A stretch of DNA of 64,000 nt, from the NCBI RefSeq assembly GCF_014196625.1, contig NZ_JACIDZ010000003.1, positions 248,001-312,000 on the forward strand. The letters are read 5' to 3'. A model generated the notes under the pieces. It saw only the letters and a program-made list of their open reading frames with translations, was not told the origin of the DNA and searched no databases. Within the stretch, counting starts at the first letter, position 1, and each line of letters begins with the position of its first letter. A program made the translations under genes and the position numbers. Below, piece by piece: positions 7,320 through 15,102 of the stretch. The stretch is from Martelella radicis (GTDB lineage Bacteria > Pseudomonadota > Alphaproteobacteria > Rhizobiales > Rhizobiaceae).

Positions 7320-9286
7320 ACCGGCTTGCGGCCCGGCCGACGTCTGAGATACGTCCGAAGCCAGGCGATCTCGGCCTCGACGTCGCCGAACCGGTCGTCC
7401 TTTTCTCGCCCGCCGAATTCCTTCTCCGCCCGTGTGCCGTCCGCCATCGACGCGAGCGCTGTCGCTGCACGGCTGGCGCGTTCCGCGTCTGGCGGGGCAT
7501 CGCCGAGCCTGCGTCCTTCAGCATAAACGGTAATGGCGTCGGACAGTCGTTCCGCGCCGGCGACCGCTGGAAACCAGGCGGCGGCCTCGCGGCCGGCGGG
7601 CGGCGGTTCGGCAACCAGACGGCCGAGCACGGTGCGAAGGTCGGAAAGCGCCCGCGAGGCCGAAAACTCGCAATTGGTCAGCGTCTGCCGCATCTTCGCA
7701 AGCGATGCGTCGTCATCGGGTCTCGGCGCGGTTGCGGCGGCAAGATAGGCCCCGACCTTGTTCATGGCGGCGGCAAAGGCCTTGCCGAGGCTCTCCTCCT
7801 GAGAACGCGGCCAGATCAGATAGCCGAACACAAGCGCAATCGCCGAACCGGCCAGCGTGTCGGCCAGCCTCTGGATGTCGTAGCTTGCCGCAGGTCCCGG
7901 CGCCACCATGTCGATCATCAGCAGGATCACGGGCGTGAGGAAGGTCACCATCACCGCGTAACTGCGCAGGCCGGCGAAGGGAATGATGGCGCAAAGAACC
8001 ATGATGACCGGAACGAAGGCGACCCCGCGCGGGACCAGCGCCGATACGGCAAGGGCGATGCCCACGCCGACAAGCGTGCCGAGGCTGCGATGGATGGCGC
8101 GCAGAAAAACCGAGCCGAAATCGGGCTTGAGCACGATCGCGACCGTCATCGGAAGCCAGTAGGAGTGGTCGCCGGGGATCAGGCGGCCGACGCCGACCGC
8201 CAGCCCCATGCAGAGCGAGAGCCGGAAGGCGGAGACCACGACCTCGCGGCCAAGAACAAGCCGGCGGGCGAGGCGCGTTCCAGGACCTGCTGAAAACACC
8301 GCATCGCTCGCGCCGCTCGCCTGTGGGTCTTCCATCTGCTCCGGTCCTGCAGAGGAAGGCCACATGGCGGCGGCGAGGCGGTCTGCGATCCGCATCGCTT
8401 CGCCGGTTTCCTCGTCGGTTGCGACTGCTTGCGGCGATTGCTTGGCGCGGGTCATGTAGGCCTGCGCCATGGCCTCAAGCTTTCGCGCCGTCTTGAGAAG
8501 CCGGTCATCGCCACGGGCTGTGATGATTGCCATGGAAAGCTGGTTGACCAGCGAGAGAACTGCGGCCGTTCTCAGCACGTAGCGGGTGCGGGCGCGCCCG
8601 TGGCTGCGCTTTTCGATCAGTGTCGCATAGGCGGTCTTGGTGGCGTCAGCTAGCGCCCGCCGCGCGGCAATCATGCGCATGCGGTTTTCCGGCGTCGAAG
8701 CCTTGCCGACGGCTTGCGAGGCGCGGGCAAGCTCTGCAAGCATGCCGACAATATCGGCCAGCATGCGCCGCTCGGGCCGGTCGCGCTCGAACCACGCCCC
8801 GATGCCCAGCATCAGGGCAACGAATGCGGCGCCGGAGAGAAAGCAGACAAACACCAGCCATGACGGCACTGCCGATGGCGCATGGGCATTGACCACCGCC
8901 AGCACAAGCATGTTGAGCGCGCCGGTGGAAAAGGCCGCGCCATAGCCGCTGATGAGGCCCGAGATGAGGCCGATCAACATCAGGAGAGCGATCGTGACGA
9001 GACCGTGGCCGCCGACCTCAGGGCCGATCAGGCACCCCGTCGCGCCGATCAGTGCGGAAATGCCCAATTGCCGGAACCGCTCGCGGTAAGGGTCGAGCCG
9101 CACCGTGACGGCCGCGAGAAACCCGCCGAGTGCCACATAGAGCATCGGTCCCTGATGGCCGGTCATCGCCCCGGCAAGAAGAGGCAGGCCCGTGCCCAGC
9201 GAAAGGCGGATCGAATGCCGCCACGGCCGGTAGGGCGTGGGTTTTAACAGCGCGAGATTGTGGAGCCACTGGGCTTTGGCGAACAC
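7286..9286 (-). CDS. FUSC-family (AaeB-like) efflux protein
   Basis: A 666-aa inner-membrane protein of the fusaric acid resistance/aromatic acid exporter family. There are two hydrophobic bundles of about six segments (residues 20-160 and 350-500), each followed by a cytoplasmic helical region. The second bundle starts with SYWLPMTVAIVLKPDFG and GSVFLRAIHRSLGTLVG, the conserved FUSC block. The frame is open to 9409, but GTG at 9286 has GGAAGGA 5 nt before it, whereas the ATG at 9334 lacks a site. It is divergent from the ABC exporter leader region; the shared gap holds an inverted repeat. Likely exports organic acids or toxic aromatics (family inference). Confidence 0.85.
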   Translation of the reverse strand: MFAKAQWLHNLALLKPTPYRPWRHSIRLSLGTGLPLLAGAMTGHQGPMLYVALGGFLAAVTVRLDPYRERFRQLGISALIGATGCLIGPEVGGHGLVTIALLMLIGLISGLISGYGAAFSTGALNMLVLAVVNAHAPSAVPSWLVFVCFLSGAAFVALMLGIGAWFERDRPERRMLADIVGMLAELARASQAVGKASTPENRMRMIAARRALADATKTAYATLIEKRSHGRARTRYVLRTAAVLSLVNQLSMAIITARGDDRLLKTARKLEAMAQAYMTRAKQSPQAVATDEETGEAMRIADRLAAAMWPSSAGPEQMEDPQASGASDAVFSAGPGTRLARRLVLGREVVVSAFRLSLCMGLAVGVGRLIPGDHSYWLPMTVAIVLKPDFGSVFLRAIHRSLGTLVGVGIALAVSALVPRGVAFVPVIMVLCAIIPFAGLRSYAVMVTFLTPVILLMIDMVAPGPAASYDIQRLADTLAGSAIALVFGYLIWPRSQEESLGKAFAAAMNKVGAYLAAATAPRPDDDASLAKMRQTLTNCEFSASRALSDLRTVLGRLVAEPPPAGREAAAWFPAVAGAERLSDAITVYAEGRRLGDAPPDAERASRAATALASMADGTRAEKEFGGREKDDRFGDVEAEIAWLRTYLRRRPGRKPVQAGSLEPSFR

Positions 9287-9380
9287 CGCGATCCTTCCAT
9301 ACGATTCCCGTCCGGTCCATCTATCACGACACATTGGGCCGCGCACAAGGCCGGCCGCGCCACGAAAGCGCGCCAAAAGC

Positions 9381-9396
9381 GTTGCCGAGCGGCAAC
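9381..9396. promoter_or_regulatory. Inverted repeat between two divergent efflux genes
   Basis: GTTGCC-GAGC-GGCAAC, a perfect 6-bp palindrome with a 4-nt centre, lies between the FUSC exporter and the leader of the ABC exporter. It could be a repressor operator serving both genes or a small hairpin. No regulator gene is adjacent, so the assignment is tentative. Confidence 0.35.
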
Positions 9397-9498
9397 AATC
9401 CTCTCGCAAATGCCGTTTTCAACGGTGCCGTCTGTAGCCAGCTTCAGGGGAAGGCGCTATAAGGGCGGCGTTTCTCTAACCGGCGAAAGGAGCATGGC

Positions 9499-9555
9499 AT
9501 GATGAACATCACTGGCTTTGTAGTGCTCCGCGTTCCACCGCGCCGCACCGTGTGA
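9499..9555 (+). CDS. Candidate leader peptide (18 aa) upstream of ABC exporter
   Basis: A short frame of 18 codons plus TGA encoding MMNITGFVVLRVPPRRTV. An AGGAG ribosome site lies 6 nt before the ATG, stronger than that of the downstream transporter. The peptide ends in an Arg/Pro-rich run (RVPPRR), the kind of sequence that slows or stalls ribosomes. Its last codons form one arm of a hairpin that competes with a second hairpin downstream. Coding potential is inferred from the ribosome site and architecture only; no known leader peptide family was recognised. Confidence 0.5.
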   Translation: MMNITGFVVLRVPPRRTV

Positions 9556-9653
9556 CCTTTCACACGACCTTCCTCTTTCCTATTTAATCATTCGAATTAA
9601 CGCGTCCGTGTGAAAACGGCCGCTGTTCCATTCCCGGGTCCGTTCGCGCGGAC
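9549..9653 (+). promoter_or_regulatory. Possible attenuator with mutually exclusive hairpins
   Basis: CGTGTGA (9549-9555, end of the leader frame) can pair with TCACACG (9560-9566). The longer TTTCACACG (9558-9566) can instead pair with CGTGTGAAA (9607-9615), 9 bp. Further on GTCCG (9638-9642) pairs with CGGAC (9649-9653), followed by a T-rich stretch, and another GTCCG at 9604-9608 could compete. The complementarities are seen directly. A ribosome-controlled switch acting on the ABC exporter start at 9704 is inference. Confidence 0.45.
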
Positions 9654-9703
9654 ATATCGTGCTCTTTTCTGCAGGAGCGTCCGGGAGGCATTGGAGTCCG
9701 ATC

Positions 9704-11560
9704 ATGTTTCGCTGGTTTGAAACCCGTCTCAATCCCTATCCCGAGGCAGAGCCCACCGCGCCGCCCTCTGGCCTGATCCCGTTTCTGTGGCACTATTCGA
9801 AGCCTGCCGCCCCCTATCTGGCACTGATGGCTTTCATTGCCGCGCTGGTTGCCTTCGGAGAGGTTTACCTGTTCCGCTTCCTCGGCGATATCGTCGACTG
9901 GCTGTCGACGGCCGACCGCGAGACCTTCCTTGCGGATGAAGGCTGGCGGCTCGCCTTCATGGGCGCGCTGGTCCTGGTGTTGCTGCCTGGGCTGACGATC
10001 TTCTCCTCGCTGCTGATCCATCAGGTGCTCCTGGGCAATCTGCCGATGATCAGCCGCTGGCAGATGCATCGTTATGTGCTGCGCCATTCGATGAACTTTT
10101 TTGCCAACGAGTTTGCGGGTCGGGTCTCGCAGAAGGTCATGCAGACCTCGCTGGCGATCCGCGAAACGGTGATGAAGGCGCTCGACATGTTCGTCTACGT
10201 CATCACCTATTTCGTTTCGATGATCTTCATCGTGGCTGCTGCCGACAGGCGTCTCGTCATTCCACTCTTGGTCTGGATCGTCGTCTATGCCGTCCTGCTC
10301 TGGTACTTCATTCCGCGTCTGCGCAAGATCTCGGCCGATCAAGCCGATGCGCGCTCGCTGATGACGGGCCGGGTGGTCGACAGCTACACCAATATCGCCA
10401 CCGTCAAGCTGTTCTCGCATGCCGGCCGGGAGGAGCTTTTCGCGCGAGAAGGCATGGATGGCTTCCTGGACACCGTCTATCGCCAGATGCGGCGCGTGAC
10501 GCAGTTCCAGGCGCTGGTCTACATAAACAATGCGGTGGCGCTCTTTGCAGTCAGCGCTCTGGCGATCCGTTTCTGGCTCGAGAGCAGCATCACCGTCGGC
10601 GCCATCGCGCTGACGCTCGGCCTTGTCATGCGTATCGGCGGCATGTCGCAGTGGATCATGTGGGAGGTCACAGGCCTCTTCGAAAACATCGGCACGGTCT
10701 ATGACGGCATGTCGATGATGGCGAAGAAGCACGAACTGGTTGATGCCGACGGTGCAAAGCCGCTCGCCGTCAACAAGGGCGAGATCGTCTATGACGACAT
10801 CTCCTTCCACTACGGCAAGGAAGGCGGCGTGATCTCCGGCCTGTCGCTCACCATCAAGCCGGGCGAGAAGGTCGGCCTTGTCGGACGCTCCGGCGCCGGC
10901 AAGACGACGATGATGAACCTCCTGCTGCGCTTCTTCGATCTGGAGGGCGGGAAGATCACCATCGATGGCCAGGATGTCTCGAAGGTATCGCAGGACAGCC
11001 TGCGTTCCATGATCGGCGTGGTGACGCAGGATACCTCCCTGCTGCACCGCTCCATCCGGGACAATATCGCCTACAGCCGCCCGGGCGCCAGCGACGAGGA
11101 GGTGATTGCCGCCGCCAAGCGCGCGAACGCCTGGGACTTTGTCGAAGGGCTTTCCGACATGCAGGGCCGCACCGGCCTTGACGCCCATGTCGGCGAGCGC
11201 GGGGTGAAGCTTTCCGGCGGCCAGCGCCAGCGTATTGCGATCGCCCGCGTTTTCCTGAAGGACGCGCCGATCCTGGTGCTGGACGAGGCGACCTCGGCGC
11301 TTGATTCCGAGGTCGAGGCGGCCATCCAGGAAAGCCTGTTCGGGCTGATGGAGGGCAAGACCGTGATCGCGATCGCCCACCGGCTGTCGACGCTGACGGA
11401 AATGGACCGGCTCGTCGTTCTCGACAAGGGCGAGATCATAGAGACCGGCACGCATCAGGCACTCGTCGAGGCCGGCGGCATCTATGCCGACCTCTGGAAA
11501 CGCCAGTCCGGCGGCTTCCTCGCCGAAGACGACACGGTGGCCGGAGAGGCTGCGGAGTGA
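9704..11560 (+). CDS. ABC exporter, fused permease-ATPase (half transporter 1)
   Basis: A 618-aa type IV (ABCB/MsbA-like) half exporter. Six membrane helices occupy roughly residues 30-310. The nucleotide-binding domain has Walker A GRSGAGKTT, Q-loop VTQD, signature [13 protein letters not shown], Walker [13 protein letters not shown] and the H-loop IAIAHRLS, so it should hydrolyse ATP. The start gives MFRWFETRLNPYPE, with GGAG 8 nt upstream; 15 earlier in-frame codons are less plausible. A 200-nt leader with a candidate short peptide precedes it. A close paralog follows at 12408; the two may form homodimers or a heterodimer. Exported substrate is unknown: drug, lipid or peptide are all possible for this family. 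Confidence 0.92.
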   Translation: MFRWFETRLNPYPEAEPTAPPSGLIPFLWHYSKPAAPYLALMAFIAALVAFGEVYLFRFLGDIVDWLSTADRETFLADEGWRLAFMGALVLVLLPGLTIFSSLLIHQVLLGNLPMISRWQMHRYVLRHSMNFFANEFAGRVSQKVMQTSLAIRETVMKALDMFVYVITYFVSMIFIVAAADRRLVIPLLVWIVVYAVLLWYFIPRLRKISADQADARSLMTGRVVDSYTNIATVKLFSHAGREELFAREGMDGFLDTVYRQMRRVTQFQALVYINNAVALFAVSALAIRFWLESSITVGAIALTLGLVMRIGGMSQWIMWEVTGLFENIGTVYDGMSMMAKKHELVDADGAKPLAVNKGEIVYDDISFHYGKEGGVISGLSLTIKPGEKVGLVGRSGAGKTTMMNLLLRFFDLEGGKITIDGQDVSKVSQDSLRSMIGVVTQDTSLLHRSIRDNIAYSRPGASDEEVIAAAKRANAWDFVEGLSDMQGRTGLDAHVGERGVKLSGGQRQRIAIARVFLKDAPILVLDEATSALDSEVEAAIQESLFGLMEGKTVIAIAHRLSTLTEMDRLVVLDKGEIIETGTHQALVEAGGIYADLWKRQSGGFLAEDDTVAGEAAE

Positions 11561-11677
11561 CAAAGGACGGGCCTGCCAGAGATGGTGGGCCCGTTTCGGT
11601 TATGGGGCAGGTTTTGTGACGCTTTCACTTGCCCGAGACCGCAGGGCGATGCTGGATGACGCCAGCGCTTTCCATGT

Positions 11678-11711
11678 GGCCCTGGACCCCGGCTCAAGGC
11701 CGGGGTGACGG
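11678..11711 (+). repeat. REP-like palindromic repeat, copy 1
   Basis: A 34-bp unit starting GGCCCTGGACCCCGGCTCAA with internal dyad CCCGGC-TCAAG-GCCGGG. One of four copies around the GIY-YIG gene; the similarity extends about 13 nt further 5' (GCGCTTTCCAT). Copies 1 and 2 face each other. Confidence 0.85.
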
Positions 11712-11771
11712 AGGATCGGGAGAGAAAGCAACCAGACAGGCACGCTCTCTTTTATCTCAGCCTCTCCTCTC

Positions 11772-11805
11772 CCGTCATCCCGGCCTTGAGCCGGGATCCA
11801 GGGCC
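11772..11805 (-). repeat. REP-like palindromic repeat, copy 2 (inverted)
   Basis: The same 34-bp unit in the opposite direction, reading CCGTCATCCCGGCCTTGAGC on the plus strand. It pairs with copy 1 as an inverted repeat with about 60 nt between them, so the transcript could form a large stem. Confidence 0.85.
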
Positions 11806-11827
11806 ACGCGGGGAAACCTCGCCGTGA

Positions 11828-12112
11828 TCACAACAGGTGGTGGGAAATGTCACGCCATTGGGGATTGCTCGTTTCGATCAGATGCAGCTTCCATGCCCGT
11901 GGCCACTTCTTGATTGTTTTCTCGCGGTTGATTGCATCGGTCACGAGGTCATGCTCCTCGAACCAGACCAACGTTTTGACACCGTAGCGCTGGGTGTAGC
12001 CGGGCGTCAGGCCATGCTGATGCTCATAGAGGCGGCGCGCGAGATCGCTGGTTACGCCGGTGTAAAGCGTACCGTTCGGTTTCGAGGCGAGGATGTAGAC
12101 ATAGCCTTTCAT
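11828..12112 (-). CDS. GIY-YIG domain endonuclease-like protein
   Basis: A 94-aa single-domain GIY-YIG protein of the UvrC-nuclease superfamily. Seen: the YVYILASKPNGTLYTGVT core (GIY-YIG equivalent: VYI plus YTG), the catalytic Arg in DLARRLYEHQHG, the LVWFE strand and the catalytic Glu in AINREKTIKKW. The frame is open 99 codons further upstream, but that part runs through a repeat; the ATG giving MKGYVYIL is the family start. It lies between two inverted pairs of palindromic repeats and between two paralogous ABC exporter genes, suggesting insertion. The cellular role of these small proteins is not established. Confidence 0.9.
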   Translation of the reverse strand: MKGYVYILASKPNGTLYTGVTSDLARRLYEHQHGLTPGYTQRYGVKTLVWFEEHDLVTDAINREKTIKKWPRAWKLHLIETSNPQWRDISHHLL

Positions 12113-12160
12113 GCGATGAGGTTCTGATGAAGAGCCCAAATAGGCAAGCGCTTTCCATTT

Positions 12161-12194
12161 GGCCCTGGATCCCGGCTCAAGGCCGGGATGACGG
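12161..12194 (+). repeat. REP-like palindromic repeat, copy 3
   Basis: A 34-bp unit starting GGCCCTGGATCCCGGCTCAA, differing from copy 1 at only two positions, with the shared 5' extension GCGCTTTCCAT. It sits 49 nt beyond the GIY-YIG start codon. Confidence 0.85.
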
Positions 12195-12249
12195 ATACGG
12201 TTGGTCGGTGAGTAAACGGATAACGCCCCTGTTCCTCTAACACCCTCTC

Positions 12250-12283
12250 CCGTCACCCCGGCCTTGAGCCGGGGTCCAGGGCC
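12250..12283 (-). repeat. REP-like palindromic repeat, copy 4 (inverted)
   Basis: The inverted partner of copy 3, reading CCGTCACCCCGGCCTTGAGC on the plus strand, with about 55 nt between them. Copies 3/4 mirror the arrangement of copies 1/2 on the other side of the GIY-YIG gene. Confidence 0.85.
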
Positions 12284-12407
12284 ATGCGGGAAGCCTTTGT
12301 TGCTGTTGAAACAGTCCCTGCGGGGTGGAAAGGCGACCCGGCTGTCCACTCTCTTTTGATCAAACGATAATTGGCGCGCCTGCCGAATCCCTGTATCTCT
12401 TTTCGCC

Positions 12408-14276
12408 ATGATATTTCAGCGCATTGCAGACCTGTTCGAGCGGTGGATCGATCCGCTGGCCGACCATACGCCTGAGCGGCCGCCGGAGAAGCTTGTCCCG
12501 TTTCTCTGGTATTTCCTGCGTCAGGCGAAGTGGCCCTTCTTCGCCATGCTTGTCGTCGGCGGGGGCGTGGCGATCATGGAATCGGCCTCCTTCTGGTTCA
12601 TGGGCGTGCTGATCGACATTCTCGATGGAACGCCGCGTGAGGCGGGCTGGTCGGGGCTGATGGCCGAATACGGCTGGGTGCTGATCGGCATGGCCTTTGC
12701 CATGGTGGTCGTCCGCGTCGGGCTGACCACGCTGCAGATGCTGATCGAGGAACAAACGATCGTTCCCGGCTTCAACAATCTGGTGCGCTGGCAGTCCTAC
12801 CGCTATGTGGCGCGGCAATCGCTCGATTTCTTCCAGAACGATTTCGCCGGACGGATCGTCACCAAGGTGACGGCGGCTGGCCAATCGATCGGCGACCTGA
12901 TGTCGTCGCTGCTGCAGGTCGTCTGGTTCATGGCGATCTACGCGATCTCGACCATGGCGCTGGTGGCTGCCCTCGACTGGCGGCTGGCGGCGCTGATCGC
13001 GCTCTGGATCGCGATCTTCGCCATTCTGGCGCGCTTCTTCGTGCCGCGCATCCGCGAAAACGCCCGCGAGCTGGCTGAAGCCAATTCGATGATGTCCGGG
13101 CGGATGGTCGATTCTTTCTCGAACATCCTGACCCTCAAGCTCTTCGGCAGCGACGAGGGCAATGACGGCTATATGCGCGGCGGCTTCGAGCGGCTGATCG
13201 CTCGCGTTCAGGCCTTTACCCGGCTGATCACCGGGGTCAGGGCCTCGCTCAGCCTGTTGTCGGGCGTGATGATCACGGCGATTGCGGCGCTCTCGGTGCA
13301 TCTCTGGTTTTCCAGCGATATCACCTCGGGCGATGTCGCCTTCACGCTCGGCCTGTCGCTTCGCCTTTCCATGCTGCTCGGCCGGCTGATGATGCAGCTG
13401 AACGGCATCATGCGTGCGATCGGCACTATCCAGAATTCCGCCGAACTGATCTCGCAGCCAATCGGGCTGGTCGACAAGCCGGACGCCGTGCCGCTCGTTC
13501 TGCGCAATCCGGCAATCCGCTTCGACAATGTCAGCTTCGGCTATGACGGCGGCAAGGGCGTGATCCGCGACTTTTCGCTTGACGTGCGCGCCGGCGAGAA
13601 GGTCGGTATTGTCGGGCGCTCCGGGGCTGGAAAGTCGACGCTCGTCAACCTGCTGCTGCGTTTCTATGATGTCGACAGCGGCCGTATCCTGATCGACGGC
13701 CAGAATGTTGCCGATGTGACGCAGGAAAGCCTGCGGGCGGGGATCGGCATGGTGACCCAGGATACCGGCCTGCTGCATCGCCCGATCCGCGACAATATCC
13801 GTTTCGGCAATGAAAATGCCGGCGACGACATGTTGTGGGAGGCGGTCGAGCGGGCGGAGGCTGACGGTTTCATCGGCGATCTGGCCGATCTGCGCGGGCG
13901 CAAGGGGCTTGATGCCTATGTCGGCGAGCGCGGGGTGAAGCTTTCCGGCGGCCAGCGCCAGCGTATTGCCATTTCGCGGGTGATGCTGAAGGACGCGCCG
14001 ATCCTCGTTCTCGACGAGGCGACCTCGGCGCTCGATTCGGAGGTCGAGGCCGCGATCCAGGCCAATCTGATGAAACTGATGGAGGGCAAGACCGTGCTCG
14101 CCATCGCCCACCGCCTGTCGACGATCGCGGCGCTTGACCGGCTGATCGTCATGGACAAGGGCCGGATCGTCGAGGAAGGCACCCATGATGCACTGATCGA
14201 GAAGGGCGGGCTTTACGCTTCTCTCTGGGCCCGGCAGTCCGGCGGTTTCCTGCCCGAACTCGACGACGGGGAATAG
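12408..14276 (+). CDS. ABC exporter, fused permease-ATPase (half transporter 2)
   Basis: A 622-aa type IV ABC half exporter, paralog of the one at 9704. The membrane domain spans about residues 25-320. The ATPase domain has Walker A GRSGAGKST, Q-loop [17 protein letters not shown], Walker [13 protein letters not shown] and the switch His in LAIAHRLS, so all catalytic motifs are intact. The ATG at 12408 gives MIFQRIADLFERW; no clear ribosome site precedes it. A 52-nt stretch around the signature motif is identical in DNA to the paralog, more than the surrounding divergence predicts. The substrate is unknown; pairing with the first half exporter is possible. Confidence 0.92.
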   Translation: MIFQRIADLFERWIDPLADHTPERPPEKLVPFLWYFLRQAKWPFFAMLVVGGGVAIMESASFWFMGVLIDILDGTPREAGWSGLMAEYGWVLIGMAFAMVVVRVGLTTLQMLIEEQTIVPGFNNLVRWQSYRYVARQSLDFFQNDFAGRIVTKVTAAGQSIGDLMSSLLQVVWFMAIYAISTMALVAALDWRLAALIALWIAIFAILARFFVPRIRENARELAEANSMMSGRMVDSFSNILTLKLFGSDEGNDGYMRGGFERLIARVQAFTRLITGVRASLSLLSGVMITAIAALSVHLWFSSDITSGDVAFTLGLSLRLSMLLGRLMMQLNGIMRAIGTIQNSAELISQPIGLVDKPDAVPLVLRNPAIRFDNVSFGYDGGKGVIRDFSLDVRAGEKVGIVGRSGAGKSTLVNLLLRFYDVDSGRILIDGQNVADVTQESLRAGIGMVTQDTGLLHRPIRDNIRFGNENAGDDMLWEAVERAEADGFIGDLADLRGRKGLDAYVGERGVKLSGGQRQRIAISRVMLKDAPILVLDEATSALDSEVEAAIQANLMKLMEGKTVLAIAHRLSTIAALDRLIVMDKGRIVEEGTHDALIEKGGLYASLWARQSGGFLPELDDGE

Positions 14277-14363
14277 GCGTTTGCCGGTTTTCCGGTTGCA
14301 GCGCGGCATGGCGGCGGGTCGGCCGTTTCCGCTCGGTTCACAGACGATAACCATTGCCTGTGA

Positions 14364-14377
14364 TTGAAATTGGTCAA
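14364..14377. promoter_or_regulatory. FNR/FixK-type box upstream of petABC
   Basis: TTGAAATTGGTCAA, a perfect TTGA-N6-TCAA dyad as bound by FNR, FnrN and FixK regulators, about 137 nt before the petA start. Two AT-rich -10-like stretches (TAAATAAT at 14391 and CATAAA near 14403) follow at distances compatible with class II activation. Sequence match is seen; binding is inferred. Confidence 0.5.
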
Positions 14378-14506
14378 ACACTGGACATCCTAAATAATCA
14401 TGCATAAAACTTGGCGATCATATGAACGTTGCCATGGCGCTTTCGCTTTTTGTGCGAAGGAGGGACGTCACCGCAGGCAACGGCATCAGCTGATGGAGGG
14501 ATAGCG

Positions 14507-15085
14507 GTGCAAGACGAGACTGTTTCGACGGATCATTCCGGCGAACCGACCCGGCGCGATTTTCTGTATCTGACAACCGGCGTGGCCGCTGCGGTGGGGG
14601 CGGCAGCCGTCGCCTGGCCGTTCATCGACCAGATGCGGCCGGATGCGTCGACGCTGGCCCTTTCGACCGTCGAAGTGGACGTTTCCAGCCTCGAGCCCGG
14701 AATGTCGCTGACGGTGAAGTGGCGCGGCAAGCCGGTTTTCATCCGCAATCGCACGGAGCGCGAGATCGAAGAGGCAAAGGAGGTGCCGCTTTCCGATCTC
14801 AAGGACCCGGAAGCGCGCAACGAGAACCTGCCTGCGGGTTCTCCGGCGACCGATGTCGACCGTTCCGCCGGCGAAGCCAAGGAAAACTGGATCGTGATGA
14901 TCGGGTCATGCACCCATCTCGGCTGCATTCCGCTCGGCCAGGCCGGCGATTTCGGCGGATGGTTCTGTCCCTGTCATGGCTCGCACTACGACACGGCTGG
15001 CCGCATCCGCAAGGGCCCCGCGCCGCAGAACCTTGCCATTCCGCTATACGCATTTACGTCCGACACTGTGATCAGGATCGGTTGA
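14507..15085 (+). CDS. petA: Ubiquinol-cytochrome c reductase, Rieske iron-sulfur subunit
   Basis: A 192-aa Rieske protein of the cytochrome bc1 complex; its 2Fe-2S cluster takes the first electron from ubiquinol. The twin-arginine-like [20 protein letters not shown] anchor is at residues 16-35. Cluster ligands are in CTHLGC (135-140) and CPCHGSHYD (154-162), including the disulfide Cys pair. The start is a GTG with GGAGGG 7 nt upstream; the frame remains open 26 codons earlier but without family sequence. First gene of petABC, 17 nt before petB. A FixK-type box upstream suggests redox control. Confidence 0.95.
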   Translation: MQDETVSTDHSGEPTRRDFLYLTTGVAAAVGAAAVAWPFIDQMRPDASTLALSTVEVDVSSLEPGMSLTVKWRGKPVFIRNRTEREIEEAKEVPLSDLKDPEARNENLPAGSPATDVDRSAGEAKENWIVMIGSCTHLGCIPLGQAGDFGGWFCPCHGSHYDTAGRIRKGPAPQNLAIPLYAFTSDTVIRIG

Positions 15086-15102
15086 GGGGGAGAGACTGAA
15101 TC

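Noticed and set aside
9584-11563. Long antisense open frame (659 codons) opposite the first ABC exporter
   Set aside because: Mirror frame of a high-GC gene; Arg/His/Asp-rich low-complexity product without domains, no ribosome site.
12360-14405. Long antisense open frame (681 codons) opposite the second ABC exporter
   Set aside because: Same artefact; the plus-strand ABC gene has complete Walker and signature motifs.
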